From contig NZ_JACIFH010000001.1 of NCBI RefSeq assembly GCF_014197265.1, positions 1,922,001 to 1,986,000 of the forward strand: a stretch of DNA of 64,000 bases, in the 5' to 3' direction. This DNA comes from Microbacterium invictum (GTDB lineage: Bacteria; Actinomycetota; Actinomycetes; Actinomycetales; Microbacteriaceae). The first letter of the stretch is position 1; every line of letters begins with the position of its first letter. The position numbers and the translations under genes are program-made. The notes beneath the pieces were generated by a model, which saw only the letters and a list, made by a program, of their open reading frames with translations, did no database searches and was not told the DNA's origin. Positions 35,750 through 46,173 of the stretch are shown in pieces.

Positions 35750-36376
35750 TCATTTGTGGTCGTGCAATGCCCGCGCGGGTACACCTGCCCAGGTGTCACC
35801 CGCAGGAACATCGTGGAGCACTGCTGCTCCCATGCCGACGGTGGCGCCGGCGCCGATCACAACCCCCTGCCGGACCGCCGCGTTCATGCCGAGGTACGCG
35901 GCCTCGCCCACCCGGACTCCACCGCCGAGGCAGACGCCCGCAGCGAGGGTCGCGAAGTCCTCGATCACGTCGTCATGTGTGATCGTGCAGTTCGGCATCA
36001 GGACGGTGTGGTCTGCGATGACGGCGTCGGCGGTGACGACGACGCCGTCGAGCACGATGCTGCCGAGTCCCACCTCGCTCGTACGCCCGATCTGCGCAGA
36101 CCGTGCGACGAACCGACCGTAGCGCTCGGGGGCGACGCCCTGCTCCCGCAGCCGCTCGACGATGGCCCGGCGACCCGCGCCCGGGCCGATGCAGATCAAC
36201 AGCTGCTCGTCGCGGTCGGCGGCGTCGTCGACTCCGCCGATGACGGATACCCCGCCGACCTCGGTGCCGCGCAGCGACGGGTCGTCGTCGAGGATCCCGA
36301 CGACGCCCGTGATCCCCGCTGCCAGTACTTCTCTGGCCAGGCCGCTTGCCCCCACAAGCAGCAGCCCGGCACTCAT
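35750..36376 (-). CDS. NeuD/PglD-family sugar O/N-acetyltransferase
   Basis: A 208-residue acyltransferase. The N-terminal Rossmann-like sugar-binding part (LLLVGASGLAREVLAAGI ... ICIGPGAGRRAIVERL) is followed by a left-handed beta-helix of hexapeptide repeats (IVLDGVVVTADAVIADHTVLMPNCTI...). The general-base His lies in the CTITHDDVIEDFATLAAG segment. PglD acetylates the 4-amino group of a UDP-sugar. Its gene overlaps a second DegT aminotransferase, so the pair probably makes an acetamido-4-amino sugar. Acetylation of another position is possible. Confidence 0.85.
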   Translation of the reverse strand: MSAGLLLVGASGLAREVLAAGITGVVGILDDDPSLRGTEVGGVSVIGGVDDAADRDEQLLICIGPGAGRRAIVERLREQGVAPERYGRFVARSAQIGRTSEVGLGSIVLDGVVVTADAVIADHTVLMPNCTITHDDVIEDFATLAAGVCLGGGVRVGEAAYLGMNAAVRQGVVIGAGATVGMGAAVLHDVPAGDTWAGVPARALHDHK

Positions 36377-37521
36377 GCGGGAGCCTCGGGCAGAGGATCT
36401 CGCAGGACGGCGATGACGCGATCCTGATCGGCCTCGGTGAAGGAGTGGTAGACGGGCAGGATCAGGGTGCTGTCGGTGACCCGCTCGGTCGCCGGAAGCG
36501 ACCCGTCCACGGCGAGATCGCGGTACGGCGGCTGGCGATGCGCCGCCATGATGCCGCGCCGCGCCGAGATGTCGGCCCGGGCGAGCGCTTCGAGCAGCCC
36601 GTCGCGATCGGTCGGGTATCCGCGCTCGACCTCGACCCAGAACGACTGCACGTTGCCGGTGCCGTACTCCGGGTCGGCCACCGGCCGCAGCCCGGCGATC
36701 TCGCGGATCGCGGCCCGGTAGCGCGCCGCGATCTCGCGACGCCGACGCACGATCTCGGGCAGCCGCCCCAGCTGCACGAGGCCGACCGCGGCCTGCAGAT
36801 CGGTCATGCGGAAGTTGTAGCCGACCTCCGAGTACTCTTCAGCGGGCGGAAGCACCGAACCGTGGCGGTCGGCCGCCGAGACGGTCATCGCGTGCTCGCG
36901 CAGGCGCCGCGCGCGTTTGGCCCAGTCGCCGCGCGTCGTCGTCAGCATCCCGCCCTCCCCGGTGGTGAGGAGTTTGCGGGGGTGGAACGACCAGGCAGCG
37001 ATCGTCGCGCCCGCCCCCACCGGGCGACCCTTGTACGTCGAACCGGCGCCGCACGCGGCGTCTTCGATGACGACGATCCCGAACATGTCGGTGGCGCTGC
37101 GCACGTCGTCGATGTCGACGGGCACGCCGCCCTGATCGACGGCGATGACCGCCTTCGTCGACGACGTGATGACCAACCGCACCGTCTCGCCGGTGATGTT
37201 GCCGGTGATCGGATCGACATCGGCGAACACCGGACGCGCACCGACGTACCGGACGGCGTTGGTGGTCGCGATGAACGACAGCGACGGCACGACGACATCG
37301 TCGCCGGGACCGACGCCGGCGACGATCAGCGCGAGGTGCAGCGCCGTCGTGCAGCTCGAGGTCGCGACGGCGAACGGCGTCTGCATCGCAGCGGCGAACT
37401 CCTGCTCGAACTGCGCGACACGAGGGCCCTGGGCGACCCAGCCGCTGGCGATGACTTCGGCGACTGCCTCAGCTTCTTCGCGGCCGAGCCAGGGGACCAT
37501 CACATTGATGCGCTCGCTCAC
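36373..37521 (-). CDS. DegT/DnrJ/EryC1 (PglE/PseC-like) sugar aminotransferase
   Basis: A 382-residue PLP-dependent sugar aminotransferase. VMVPWLGREEAEAVAEVI opens it, followed by ATSSCTTALHLALIVAGVG, VIEDAACGAGSTYKG and the PLP lysine in WSFHPRKLLTTGEGG. It also carries YSEVGYNFRMTDLQAAVGL. This set is typical of the 4-keto-sugar aminotransferases paired with PglD-type acetyltransferases. It overlaps the PglD-like gene (ATGA) and the epimerase gene. No clear 4,6-dehydratase of the PglF type is in the window, so the keto-sugar must come from the neighbouring SDR or from elsewhere. Confidence 0.88.
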   Translation of the reverse strand: MSERINVMVPWLGREEAEAVAEVIASGWVAQGPRVAQFEQEFAAAMQTPFAVATSSCTTALHLALIVAGVGPGDDVVVPSLSFIATTNAVRYVGARPVFADVDPITGNITGETVRLVITSSTKAVIAVDQGGVPVDIDDVRSATDMFGIVVIEDAACGAGSTYKGRPVGAGATIAAWSFHPRKLLTTGEGGMLTTTRGDWAKRARRLREHAMTVSAADRHGSVLPPAEEYSEVGYNFRMTDLQAAVGLVQLGRLPEIVRRRREIAARYRAAIREIAGLRPVADPEYGTGNVQSFWVEVERGYPTDRDGLLEALARADISARRGIMAAHRQPPYRDLAVDGSLPATERVTDSTLILPVYHSFTEADQDRVIAVLRDPLPEAPA

Positions 37522-38516
37522 GCGGTCACCGCCACGCGGCCGGCCGCGATCTCCTCACGCAATGGTCGCCACCACTCCACCAGCTGTCGCAGCCCCTCCT
37601 CCACGCCGATGGTGGCCTCGAACCCGAGGTCGCGCTGGGCGGCACGGGTGTCGGCGAGACGCCGCGCAACGCCGTTCACCGCACGCTCGGGGCCGTGCTC
37701 GACGCCGAGGTGCTCGGCGCCCATCACCCGCAGCAGTGCCTCTGCGAGCTCGAGCAGGCTCGTCTCGGTTCCGCTCGCGACGTTGTAGGTGCCCTCGACG
37801 ATGTCGCTGCGGGCGGCCAGCACGTTGGCGCGTGCGATGTCGGGGACGCAGACGAAGTCCATCGTCTGCTGCCCGTCACCGAAGATCAGGGGCGGCTTGC
37901 CGTCGACGATGCGCTCCATCCAGCGCACGAGCACCTCGGTGTACAAGCCGTGCACGTCCATGCGCGGGCCGTACACGTTGAAGTAGCGCAACAGCACGTA
38001 GTCGATACCCTGCATGGCGCGGAAGCTGCGGACGAGTCCCTCGTTGAAGGTCTTGGCGGCACCATAGATGGTGTCGTTGTTCTCGTGGTGGTGCCGCTCG
38101 TCGGTCGGGAAGGTCTCGGCCATGCCGTAGACCGAGGCGCTCGACGCGGCGATGAGCTTGCGCACCTTGTGCCGGGCGGCGGACTCGACCACGTTGAAGG
38201 TGCCGTCGACGAGAACCTCCAGCGCGAGTCGCGGCTCTTCCGCGCACTGCGTGATGCGGATGGCGGCCTGGTGGAACACGACATCCTTGCCAGCGGTGAG
38301 GTCGTCGACGAGCCGCGCGTCGCGGATGTCGCCGTCGATCAGCGACACGCGGCCGCTGGCGATCGCGTCATCGAGGTTGGCGAGGCGACCACGGACGAGG
38401 TTGTCGAGCACATCGACGTGGGCCGCGCCCGCATCGAGGAGCTGATCGACGAGAGTCGATCCGATGGTGCCGGCGCCTCCGGTGACCAGGATCTGTCTGC
38501 CTTCGAGCTGGGTCAT
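37518..38516 (-). CDS. NAD-dependent epimerase/dehydratase (extended SDR)
   Basis: A 332-residue NDP-sugar enzyme. LVTGGAGTIGSTLVDQLL is the NAD-binding loop. AASSASVYGMAETF and YGAAKTFNEGLVR supply the catalytic Ser/Tyr-x3-Lys, and LRYFNVYGPRMD is typical of UDP-glucose/GlcNAc 4-epimerases and 4,6-dehydratases. It probably acts as epimerase (or dehydratase) on a UDP-GlcNAc derivative. The gene overlaps the Gfo/Idh gene and the DegT gene by 4 bp each. Confidence 0.85.
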   Translation of the reverse strand: MTQLEGRQILVTGGAGTIGSTLVDQLLDAGAAHVDVLDNLVRGRLANLDDAIASGRVSLIDGDIRDARLVDDLTAGKDVVFHQAAIRITQCAEEPRLALEVLVDGTFNVVESAARHKVRKLIAASSASVYGMAETFPTDERHHHENNDTIYGAAKTFNEGLVRSFRAMQGIDYVLLRYFNVYGPRMDVHGLYTEVLVRWMERIVDGKPPLIFGDGQQTMDFVCVPDIARANVLAARSDIVEGTYNVASGTETSLLELAEALLRVMGAEHLGVEHGPERAVNGVARRLADTRAAQRDLGFEATIGVEEGLRQLVEWWRPLREEIAAGRVAVTA

Positions 38517-39580
38517 GCTGCTGCCCTCCGGGGCTGGATGTCGAGCGTGAGAGGTGCCGGCGCGCCGCCCGCACCGAGGCTACGCTGCGCGGCGTCGAGC
38601 ACCGAGAGCACTCGCAGCCCGGATTCGCCGTCAGTGCGCGCTGGGCGGCCCTCGCGGATGGCGGCGGCGAACTCGCCGACGACACCGCCGAGCGCCTCGC
38701 GCTCGGGCAGGGCCGGCGACCACGTGTCGCCGAGGCGGTAGGAGATGTTCGCGTCGCGGGTGTCGGCGCTCGCGGACCTCGACACGGTGTCGATGTCGAC
38801 GCCGCGGTCGTAGACGCTGAGACGCTGCTGCGGGTTCAGGTCGTCCCACACAAGGGTGCGCTTGGTGCCCCCGATGACCATCTGGCGGATCTTGGTCGGG
38901 CTCAGCCAGTTGACGTGCACGTGCGCCATGGCGCCGCATGCGAGCGGCATGGCGAGATAGCCGACGCAGGCTTTTCCCGTCCGCAGGGGGTCGGACCCAT
39001 GTGCCGAGACGGATGCCGCAGCGAGGCCGCCGGGCAGCACGAAGTCCATGATCGACAGGTCGTGGGGCGCGAGGTCCCAGAACACATCGACGTCGGGCTG
39101 GATGAGTCCGAGGTTGATGCGGACGCTGTCGACGAACAGGATGTCGCCCAGCGCGCCCTCCGCGATCAACTCCCGGATCTTCAGCACCGCCGGCGTGTAG
39201 CAGTAGGTGTGGTCGGCCATGAGCACGAGTCCCTGCTCGTTCGCGCGATCGACCATCTGGCGCCCGCGCGCCTGGTCATCGGCGAGCGGCTTCTCGACCA
39301 TGACGTGCTTGCCGGCATCCAAAGCCGCCATCACGATCGGGTGATGGGTCCGGGCCGGCGTCGCGATCGCGATCGCATCGACGTTCGGGTCGGCCAGCAC
39401 CTCATCGAGGCTCGGCGTGATCGGCACGCCGCCCACGCTGTCTGACACCTTGCGCGCGCGTTCGAGGTCGAGATCGCAGATGCCTGCGAGCTCCCAGTCC
39501 CCACTTGATCGGAAGTTGCGGGCGAGGTTGGGTCCCCAGTACCCGGCCCCCACCACCACTGCCTTCATCTTGTCTGTCAT
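38513..39580 (-). CDS. Gfo/Idh/MocA-family sugar dehydrogenase (WbpB/WlbA-like)
   Basis: A 355-residue NAD(P)-dependent oxidoreductase. VVVGAGYWGPNLARNF is the Rossmann loop and HVMVEKPLADD the family EKP motif. DVDVFWDLAPHDLSIMDF matches the active-site His region of enzymes oxidising the 3-OH of UDP-GlcNAcA-type sugars. It is the first gene of the minus-strand operon that ends at the ACP and aldo/keto reductase genes. ATG 39580 follows GGGGAGAGG; the frame opens 18 bp earlier, but that would include the ribosome site. With the WbpE- and WbpD-like genes it suggests a 2,3-diacetamido-uronic acid pathway, although no UDP-GlcNAc 6-dehydrogenase is in the window. Confidence 0.82.
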   Translation of the reverse strand: MTDKMKAVVVGAGYWGPNLARNFRSSGDWELAGICDLDLERARKVSDSVGGVPITPSLDEVLADPNVDAIAIATPARTHHPIVMAALDAGKHVMVEKPLADDQARGRQMVDRANEQGLVLMADHTYCYTPAVLKIRELIAEGALGDILFVDSVRINLGLIQPDVDVFWDLAPHDLSIMDFVLPGGLAAASVSAHGSDPLRTGKACVGYLAMPLACGAMAHVHVNWLSPTKIRQMVIGGTKRTLVWDDLNPQQRLSVYDRGVDIDTVSRSASADTRDANISYRLGDTWSPALPEREALGGVVGEFAAAIREGRPARTDGESGLRVLSVLDAAQRSLGAGGAPAPLTLDIQPRRAAA

Positions 39581-39631
39581 GCCTCTCCCCAGTTGCATGT
39601 GGCCGCTACCGGCCTGTTTGATACATCTCGG

Positions 39632-42600
39632 TCATTCGACCGGGACGAAAGTGACGTCCACCCAGTAGTTGTGCGTCGATAGATCTGCCGGGAATCCCGT
39701 GGAGTACGCGTACGCACTGCCCTGCGCGGGAATCGTGAATACTCCGGTGACGGTTTCGGCGGCGAGCGCGTTGAGGTCGACCGCGTAGCGCCCGGTGGTG
39801 CTGTAGAGCCCGACCCGGTACTCGACACCGGGCTCCAGTGCGATGGCCGTGTCGAAGTCGGCGGTCTGCCAGCCGTCCGCGGTCTCGGCCTCGAAGGTCA
39901 CCTCGCTGAGCAGCTCACCCGCACCCGTCCACAGATAGCCGGTGTGATTGCCGATGTTGGCAGCTCCCTTGTAGAACCGCACCCCGGTGGCGTCGCCGGC
40001 GACGTTGACGCTGAACCGCGTCGCGACCTGCACGCTGTCGGGGTCGTTCCACCAGGCGTTCTGCGGCGTCGCGGCGCCGAAGATGGTGGCGGCCGCGACC
40101 ACCGGCGGCTCGGATACCGTCGTGAAGGTCCAGGCTGCTGCCGTCAGGTCCACATCATCGGCCGTCGCCGTCACACTGTACGAGCTTGACCAGGCGAGCG
40201 GTTCGGTCGGCGTAAACGTCACGGTGCGACTGGCCTCGTCGTAGGCGACTGCGCCCGGCACCGCGCCGGTCGGCCCGCCGACCGCGAGCGACGCGCCTAT
40301 GACGGCCCCCTCGAAGGTGGCGGATATGGCTGCGTTCGGGGCGACATCGGTCGCCGCCGCGGCCGGTGTCGTGGTCGTCACGGCGACCACGACTGGCGGT
40401 TCAGGCGTGGGCTCAGGCTCCGGAGTAGGAGTAGGCGTCGGAGTCGGAGTCGGCGTCGGAGTCGGCGTCGGAGTCGGAGTCGGAGTCGGAGTCGGCGTCG
40501 GAGTCGGAGTCGGAGTCGGAGTCGGAGTCGGAGTCGGAGTCGGAGTCGGAGTCGGCTCAGGCGTGGGCTCAGGCTCCGGAGTAGGCGTCGGCTCGGGCGT
40601 CGGCGTCGGCGTCGGTTCCGGAGTGGGCGGGAGCGCCGAGTCGAATGTCACCTCAGCGTCGACGAAGTAAGCGGTGGAGTTCCACGACGAGGTCGGGAAG
40701 CCACCGTCTGCGCCGTAGACGAAACGCCCGTTGTCCACCGCCGGCGCGCTGAGACTGCCGGACACCACCGGCTGAGTGAAGTACGAGCTGGTGTAGGCAT
40801 ATCGTCCCGCCGATGAGAAGTACGAGACCGTGTACGTCGTTCCAGGCGCGACCACCACCGGAGCGATCAATTCGGCCCGCTGCCAGCCCGAAGCCGTTTC
40901 CTGGGTGAACTGCACCTGCGCGAGGGTCTCGCCGCTTGGTCCCCACAACGTACCCCTGTGGGTTCCCGTGTTCGCGACGCCCTTATAGAAACGGATCGCC
41001 GTCACAGTGCCCGCGCGGCTCACCGTGAAGCGGGTGCCGACCTCGACCGGATCGGTGTCGGAAACGGCCTCCACTGCGGGGATGGCGTCACCGAACAGGT
41101 TCTGCACCCCGGCTCCGGTGGTGAAACTCCAGACATCGAGTGTCGCGGAGGCCACCCTCACCGTGACGCTGTAGATCGTCTCAGTTTTGAGCGGAGACTC
41201 TGGTGCGAAGGAAAGGGTCCGAGTCGTGCTCTCGAAGGTGGACGTGCCCGCCACCGGCCCCTCGGGGCCCGCGAGCGACATCGAGACGACGCGATCGCCC
41301 AAGTCGCCTTCGATCACAACGGTAATCGGCGCCGTCCGCGAGATCTCCATGGCGTCGCGCGCCGGGCTCGCCGACGAGACAGCGAGCGGCGCCTCAGTGG
41401 CCGGCACGAACTCCACATCCACGAAGTAGTTCGCGGAGTTCCAGGAGCTGTTCGGCATGACGCCACCGTTGCCGTACCGATAACGGCCGTTGTCGCCGCT
41501 GACGGCAGTCAGCGGCCCGCTCGTCACCGGCGAGGTGAATGCCTGCGTCGTATGGGAATAATTGCCCTGCGGCGCCAGGTACGACACCGTGTACACGAGA
41601 CCGGGGGTGAGAGCGACTGGTGTGCTGAGCACCGCGCGCTGCCAGCCCGTCGCCGTCTCATTCGTGAACGTGACCGACGCAAGCTGCTGTCCGCTGGGTC
41701 CCCACAGCGTGCCGACGTGCGTGCCGCCGTTGCCGGCCGCTTTGTGGAATCGCACAGCACGGACTTCACCGGCCACCGAGGTGGTGAACGAGAGCCCCAA
41801 CTCAACCGATGACGTGTCGGTGTCCACAGCGGCCGGCGCGACGCCCGCGAAGAAACTGATCGGCCGATCAGGGTCCACGGTCGAGAAGGCCCACGAGAAC
41901 GTCGCGTCCGCACCGCCGGCGGCGCCGACCACGCCCGAGAGGGCCACATCGATTTGGGCGGCCGGCGGGAGGTCCGTTGCTGGGGTGAACTGTGCGGTGG
42001 TCGCTGCGGCATCCAGCGTCCAGGTGCCGGCGATCGTCTGCCCAGCCGAACTGACCGAACCGGTGTACCCGGCCTCGATCGGGGAGTCGAAGGTGGCCGA
42101 GATCGTCGAGTCGGCCGCTACGCCGGTCGCGCCGGCAGCGGGCGTGCGCGACACGATGGTCGGCTGCCCCGGGGTCGTCTCGACGACGACATCGACCCCG
42201 TAGCCGGTCGTGGACGTCTCGGTCGGAAAGCCTCCGGAGTAGGTGAACACTGAGCCGTTGGCGGGCACCGAGAGTGGACCCCGCGTGTATGGGCCGCTGA
42301 ACGTGCCCGCCGTGACGGCGTAACCGCCGGTCGGCGCGGTGTAGGACGCCACGTACGTCACGCCGGACTGCATGGTCACCGGGGTGTCCAGCGTCGCGGT
42401 CTGCCAGCCGAGGGCGGATTCGTTCGCGAATGTCGCGCCCGACAGGAGCGTCCCGTCGGCCGCCCACAGCGAGGCACCGTGCGAGCCGCCGTTGAGCGCA
42501 CCCTTGTAGAACTTGATCCCGGTGATCTGACCGGGCAGCGAACTGGTGAACTTCACGCCCAGCGTCACCGAGTCGGGGTCGGCCGTCGACGCGGCATCGG

Positions 42601-45358
42601 GCGTCCAGCTCTCGAGGAAGAGCGAGCACGGGCATACGCCTTCGGGTCGCTCCTCCGCACGCGTGGTGAAGCTCCACGCCGCGGACTCCTCCAGTGCCAC
42701 CCCAGCGACATCGGTCGCCACGGGGGTGACTGTGTAGGTCGTGGTCGGCGCCAGTGGCGCATCGGTGACGAAACGAACCGTGCGGTTCTGGGCGTCGTAG
42801 ACGGCCGAGCCGGCGACGGCCTGGTCGGCCGGTCCGGTCACCGTCATCGACACCGAAGCGGGATCGGCGGGTCGGGTGAATGTCGCCGAGATCGCCGTCG
42901 CGAAGTCGACGCTCGATGCGCCGGCCTGCGGCGTGCGGTTCAGGATCCGCAGCGGTGAGGTATCGGACTTCGTGAACAGCACATCGACGTAGTAGTTCGA
43001 CTCGTGCCAGGTGTCCACCGGGAACCGACCCGCGATCCCGAAGACACCGGCGGCATCTTCGCCCATCCCCGAGACAACGGTGATCGGTGATGATGCCGTC
43101 GCATGGTACGGCCAGTATTCGGACTTCATGGAGTACCCACCGTTAGGCGCCGTGTACGACACGGTGTATGTCTGCCCTGCGATGACCTCGATCGGCACCG
43201 TGAACTGGGCACTCTGCCATCCACTCGCCGTCTCGTTCACGAAGGTGACGGTGCCGAGTCTGTTGCCGGAGGCATCCCACAGCGAGCCGGTGTGGGTTCC
43301 CGTGTTCGCAGTGCCCTTGAAGAAGCGCACGCCCGCGACGAACCCGTCGACGTCGGGTGTGAAACGCAAGCCGAGTTCAACCGCCTGGTCGTCGTCCGCC
43401 GACGCCAGCGCCGGTTCGATTGCTCCGAGCCCTGAGAACGGGCCGTTCACCGTCACTGCGCGGCTGACGCCCGCCGTAGAGAAGTTCGCGCTGTCGTCGA
43501 TGGCGCGCGCCTTGATGGTCACAGATCCGGATCCCTGTTGGACACCCGTGTAGGTCCACGCTGTGGTCCCGGATGCCGGATGCCAGGTGGCACCGCCGTC
43601 GAGCGAGACCTCGACACCGGCCACCACACCGCCGACATCGGCAGCCGTTCCGGTCACTGTCACGAGGTTGCCGTTGGCAATGCTCGCACCTGCAGCCGGG
43701 CTCGTGATCGTCGTTGTTGGTGCAGTCGTGTCGGTGCTCTTCGTCGCCGAAACAAGACCCGGCATCAGGGTGCTGGGGAGAGCGTCCATGTCGGCAAGGA
43801 GATTGACCTGCGCCTGCTGCATTCGCGGGTCTGCGGGGGCACCGTTGCCATCATGCTCCTGGTCGAGCCCCCAAGCCCACTGGATGCTCGCCGCCGAGAA
43901 GACGAGCGCGCCGCTGGCGGCTCGGTAGAGCGTGAGGTGATGCTCGGTGGTACCGGGGACGACGGTATTCCCATAGTCGATGAGGTACTCCGGTGTCGGG
44001 CCCACCGTCGTCGACAGGCGGATCAGACCAGCCGGCCGGTGGCCGTTGTCGATGTCCTCGTTCGACTCATAGCCGACGGTGTGCGGGGCCAGAGCAGCGG
44101 ATGCGCCGGGGGTCAGCGATGCGAGTCCCGTGTTCCGCCATAGCCGGGTCTTGCCTTCCGCAGAGTTCACTGTGACCGGAAGGTCGTCATAGTTGGCGAC
44201 GTACATCGTGCCGGTGAGCGCGTTCTCCGGCAGGTGGCCGCCCTGGTCGGCCCCCGCGAACCTCGGGTCGCGCCAGGTGCCGGTCCATTCCGACGCCGGG
44301 TCGATTTTCGTGTTTGCCCATGTCTCCTTGTACGACGTGAGCGTACGGTACGGCGTCGCCGAGCCGTCTGCCGACGGCTCATAGCGGACGCGCCAGTAGG
44401 CCTCGTTACCCGACAGGAACTGGAGGTTCACGCCCGCGTCGCGCGCCGCCTCGACGTTCGCGCGCTGCTGGCCCGACCAGTACTCGTCGTGTCCGACCGA
44501 TAGGTAGACATTGTGGTTCAGCAGTTCACCGCCGCGGCGATCGGCGTCGACTCCCGCGATGTAGCTGACGTCGTAACCGTTGCGCTCGAGGAACCGCACG
44601 GTCGCGAACTCGGAACTGAAATAGAAGTCGCGCCCCTGTTCCCATTGCCGGGTGGCGAAGGGCCGGTTGTAACTGAGCTTGTATGCACGCCCGGCCGCGC
44701 CGCCCTGATAGAAGCTGGCACCACCGTAGGTGTTGTACGCGTGCCACGTCGTGTCCGCCGTCTGGAAGACGATGTCCGAGGTGTTGCCGTCGTTGCGCAC
44801 AATGAAGATGATGTGGCTCTGACCGCCGTTGTCGCTGCGCCGCAGTGAGGCGATGTAGACACCCGACACGGCCGTCTGTGGAACGTTCCACGTCGCTGAC
44901 ACGTCCCAGGTGCCGCAATCGTACAGCGATGTCGCCTCATCCGATTTGCACTCGTCCTGTACCTGCGGCAGCGTGGCCGACGGCTCGACGGAGTCGATCA
45001 GCCGCGCGCCGAGACCCTGGTACCAGCCGGTGCGATAGATGTCGATGGTGTAGTCGGCGGCATCCGTATCGATCTTGAAGTCGATGCTGTTGCCTACGTT
45101 GACCGAGATGTCCGTCGCGAAGCCCTGGATGGTCGGATCACCTGCGCCGTCGATGTCCCACACATCAGGATCGGTCCCGAGCTCCTGGTTCTCGCACGTG
45201 ATCGCGTTGACATCGGGGCCGCAGGGGCTCGCCGCCTCGACGCGTTGCGGCCCCCCGACCGCGACGAGCGTAGCGGCGAGCACGGCAACGACAGCACTCA
45301 GAGCGAGCGTGCGCGACCGGATCGGCGACGATGCACCGAGTCCCCAACGTGTCCCCAT
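39632..45358 (-). CDS. giant secreted protein: DMF-amidase-like domain, DUF4082 x5, SbsA-type Ig x4
   Basis: About 1,908 residues, exported by a signal peptide ([19 protein letters not shown], cleavage after VEA). Residues about 40-520 resemble the C-terminal domain of N,N-dimethylformamidase beta subunit ([31 protein letters not shown]). Next come an Ig-like domain (about 540-636) and alternating DUF4082 (about 640-790, 916-1056, 1166-1319, 1416-1573, 1756-1908) and SbsA-type Ig domains (about 803-903, 1060-1160, 1321-1413, 1656-1753). A long Pro-Thr/Glu linker lies at 1576-1656. No sortase motif or membrane tail was found, so it is released or held by binding. I chose ATG 45358 because GGGGA lies 6 nt upstream; ATG 45364 is the alternative. 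An adhesin or glycan-binding enzyme is possible; the amidase activity is unproven. Confidence 0.85.
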   Translation of the reverse strand: MGTRWGLGASSPIRSRTLALSAVVAVLAATLVAVGGPQRVEAASPCGPDVNAITCENQELGTDPDVWDIDGAGDPTIQGFATDISVNVGNSIDFKIDTDAADYTIDIYRTGWYQGLGARLIDSVEPSATLPQVQDECKSDEATSLYDCGTWDVSATWNVPQTAVSGVYIASLRRSDNGGQSHIIFIVRNDGNTSDIVFQTADTTWHAYNTYGGASFYQGGAAGRAYKLSYNRPFATRQWEQGRDFYFSSEFATVRFLERNGYDVSYIAGVDADRRGGELLNHNVYLSVGHDEYWSGQQRANVEAARDAGVNLQFLSGNEAYWRVRYEPSADGSATPYRTLTSYKETWANTKIDPASEWTGTWRDPRFAGADQGGHLPENALTGTMYVANYDDLPVTVNSAEGKTRLWRNTGLASLTPGASAALAPHTVGYESNEDIDNGHRPAGLIRLSTTVGPTPEYLIDYGNTVVPGTTEHHLTLYRAASGALVFSAASIQWAWGLDQEHDGNGAPADPRMQQAQVNLLADMDALPSTLMPGLVSATKSTDTTAPTTTITSPAAGASIANGNLVTVTGTAADVGGVVAGVEVSLDGGATWHPASGTTAWTYTGVQQGSGSVTIKARAIDDSANFSTAGVSRAVTVNGPFSGLGAIEPALASADDDQAVELGLRFTPDVDGFVAGVRFFKGTANTGTHTGSLWDASGNRLGTVTFVNETASGWQSAQFTVPIEVIAGQTYTVSYTAPNGGYSMKSEYWPYHATASSPITVVSGMGEDAAGVFGIAGRFPVDTWHESNYYVDVLFTKSDTSPLRILNRTPQAGASSVDFATAISATFTRPADPASVSMTVTGPADQAVAGSAVYDAQNRTVRFVTDAPLAPTTTYTVTPVATDVAGVALEESAAWSFTTRAEERPEGVCPCSLFLESWTPDAASTADPDSVTLGVKFTSSLPGQITGIKFYKGALNGGSHGASLWAADGTLLSGATFANESALGWQTATLDTPVTMQSGVTYVASYTAPTGGYAVTAGTFSGPYTRGPLSVPANGSVFTYSGGFPTETSTTGYGVDVVVETTPGQPTIVSRTPAAGATGVAADSTISATFDSPIEAGYTGSVSSAGQTIAGTWTLDAAATTAQFTPATDLPPAAQIDVALSGVVGAAGGADATFSWAFSTVDPDRPISFFAGVAPAAVDTDTSSVELGLSFTTSVAGEVRAVRFHKAAGNGGTHVGTLWGPSGQQLASVTFTNETATGWQRAVLSTPVALTPGLVYTVSYLAPQGNYSHTTQAFTSPVTSGPLTAVSGDNGRYRYGNGGVMPNSSWNSANYFVDVEFVPATEAPLAVSSASPARDAMEISRTAPITVVIEGDLGDRVVSMSLAGPEGPVAGTSTFESTTRTLSFAPESPLKTETIYSVTVRVASATLDVWSFTTGAGVQNLFGDAIPAVEAVSDTDPVEVGTRFTVSRAGTVTAIRFYKGVANTGTHRGTLWGPSGETLAQVQFTQETASGWQRAELIAPVVVAPGTTYTVSYFSSAGRYAYTSSYFTQPVVSGSLSAPAVDNGRFVYGADGGFPTSSWNSTAYFVDAEVTFDSALPPTPEPTPTPTPEPTPTPEPEPTPEPTPTPTPTPTPTPTPTPTPTPTPTPTPTPTPTPTPTPTPTPTPTPEPEPTPEPPVVVAVTTTTPAAAATDVAPNAAISATFEGAVIGASLAVGGPTGAVPGAVAYDEASRTVTFTPTEPLAWSSSYSVTATADDVDLTAAAWTFTTVSEPPVVAAATIFGAATPQNAWWNDPDSVQVATRFSVNVAGDATGVRFYKGAANIGNHTGYLWTGAGELLSEVTFEAETADGWQTADFDTAIALEPGVEYRVGLYSTTGRYAVDLNALAAETVTGVFTIPAQGSAYAYSTGFPADLSTHNYWVDVTFVPVE
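40401..40585. repeat. hexanucleotide tandem repeat in the Pro-Thr linker, flanked by a 29-bp direct repeat
   Basis: GAGTCG/GCGTCG units repeat in tandem from about 40,421 to 40,554, coding for Thr-Pro pairs. The 29-bp sequence starting TCAGGCGTGGGCTCAGGCTC stands at 40401-40429 and again at 40557-40585. The number of units is likely to vary by slippage; unit changes keep the frame. Confidence 0.85.
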
Positions 45359-45573
45359 ATTCATTCCCCAAAACACCTGCCCCGCGAATGACTCGAGACA
45401 GGTCATAAGCCGGTCGCGTCGACGCTTGCGCGTCAGACGATGCGTGCCTCCCAGTGGCACGGCCTTGACCGGACTCCCCGCTCGGCAGTGTAGCCAGACA
45501 ATCGACTCGGGCACAATAGCTTGATGAGGCGTTTCTCATCTGAGCCGTCACCGAGCCTGCTTTGGAGGCACCC
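45359..45573. promoter_or_regulatory. divergent region between giant secreted protein and WbpD-like gene
   Basis: About 210 bp without a gene. The minus side carries TTTTGGGGA just before the start. The plus side has TTGACC at 45465-45470 with weak -10 candidates downstream and GGAGG before ATG 45574. No firm promoter assignment is possible. Confidence 0.35.
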
Positions 45574-46173
45574 ATGACCACCGACGCCCCCGTCGTCCAG
45601 CCGTCCGCCGACATCGACGATGGCGTCGAATTGGGTCCCCGCACGCGGGTCTGGCATCTCGCGCAGGTGCGCAAGGGCGCGGTGCTCGGCGCCGATTGCA
45701 ACATCGGCCGTGGCGCGTACATCGGGCCCGGGGTGACGCTCGGCGACGCGTGCAAAGTGCAGAACTACGCGCTGGTGTACGAGCCGGCCGTCGTCGGCGA
45801 CGGGGTCTTCATCGGCCCGGCGGTCGTGTTCACGAACGACGAGTTCCCGCGGGCGGCGAACCCCGACGGGTCGCTCAAGGGCGGCGACGACTGGGAGGCC
45901 GTCGGCGTCACCGTCGAACGTGGCGCCTCGATCGGTGCGCGGTCGGTGTGCATCGCACCGGTCACGATCGGCGAGTGGGCTCTCGTGGCGGCGGGGGCGG
46001 TCGTGACGAAGGACGTGCTCCCCCACGCACTGGTCGCCGGAGTGCCGGCCAAGCGCATCGGCTGGGTCGGCCGGACCGGCAAGCCGCTGCGCACCGACGG
46101 CGACGGGTGGGTGTGCCCCGACAGCGGCGAGCGCTACGTCGCCGACGGCGACGGCATCCGCCTGGAGGAATGA
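45574..46173 (+). CDS. WbpD/WlbB-like hexapeptide N-acetyltransferase
   Basis: A 199-residue left-handed beta-helix acyltransferase (GADCNIGRGAYIGPGVTLGDACKVQNYALVYE repeats). FIGPAVVFTNDEFPRA is the WbpD/WlbB signature containing the active-site region, followed by GAVVTKDVLPHALVAGVPAKRIG. Known members acetylate the 3-amino group of UDP-GlcNAc3NA. ATG 45574 has GGAGG 5 nt upstream; TTG 45562 is less likely. It is on the opposite strand from the Gfo/Idh and aminotransferase genes it should work with, at the right border of the glycan locus. Confidence 0.88.
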   Translation: MTTDAPVVQPSADIDDGVELGPRTRVWHLAQVRKGAVLGADCNIGRGAYIGPGVTLGDACKVQNYALVYEPAVVGDGVFIGPAVVFTNDEFPRAANPDGSLKGGDDWEAVGVTVERGASIGARSVCIAPVTIGEWALVAAGAVVTKDVLPHALVAGVPAKRIGWVGRTGKPLRTDGDGWVCPDSGERYVADGDGIRLEE

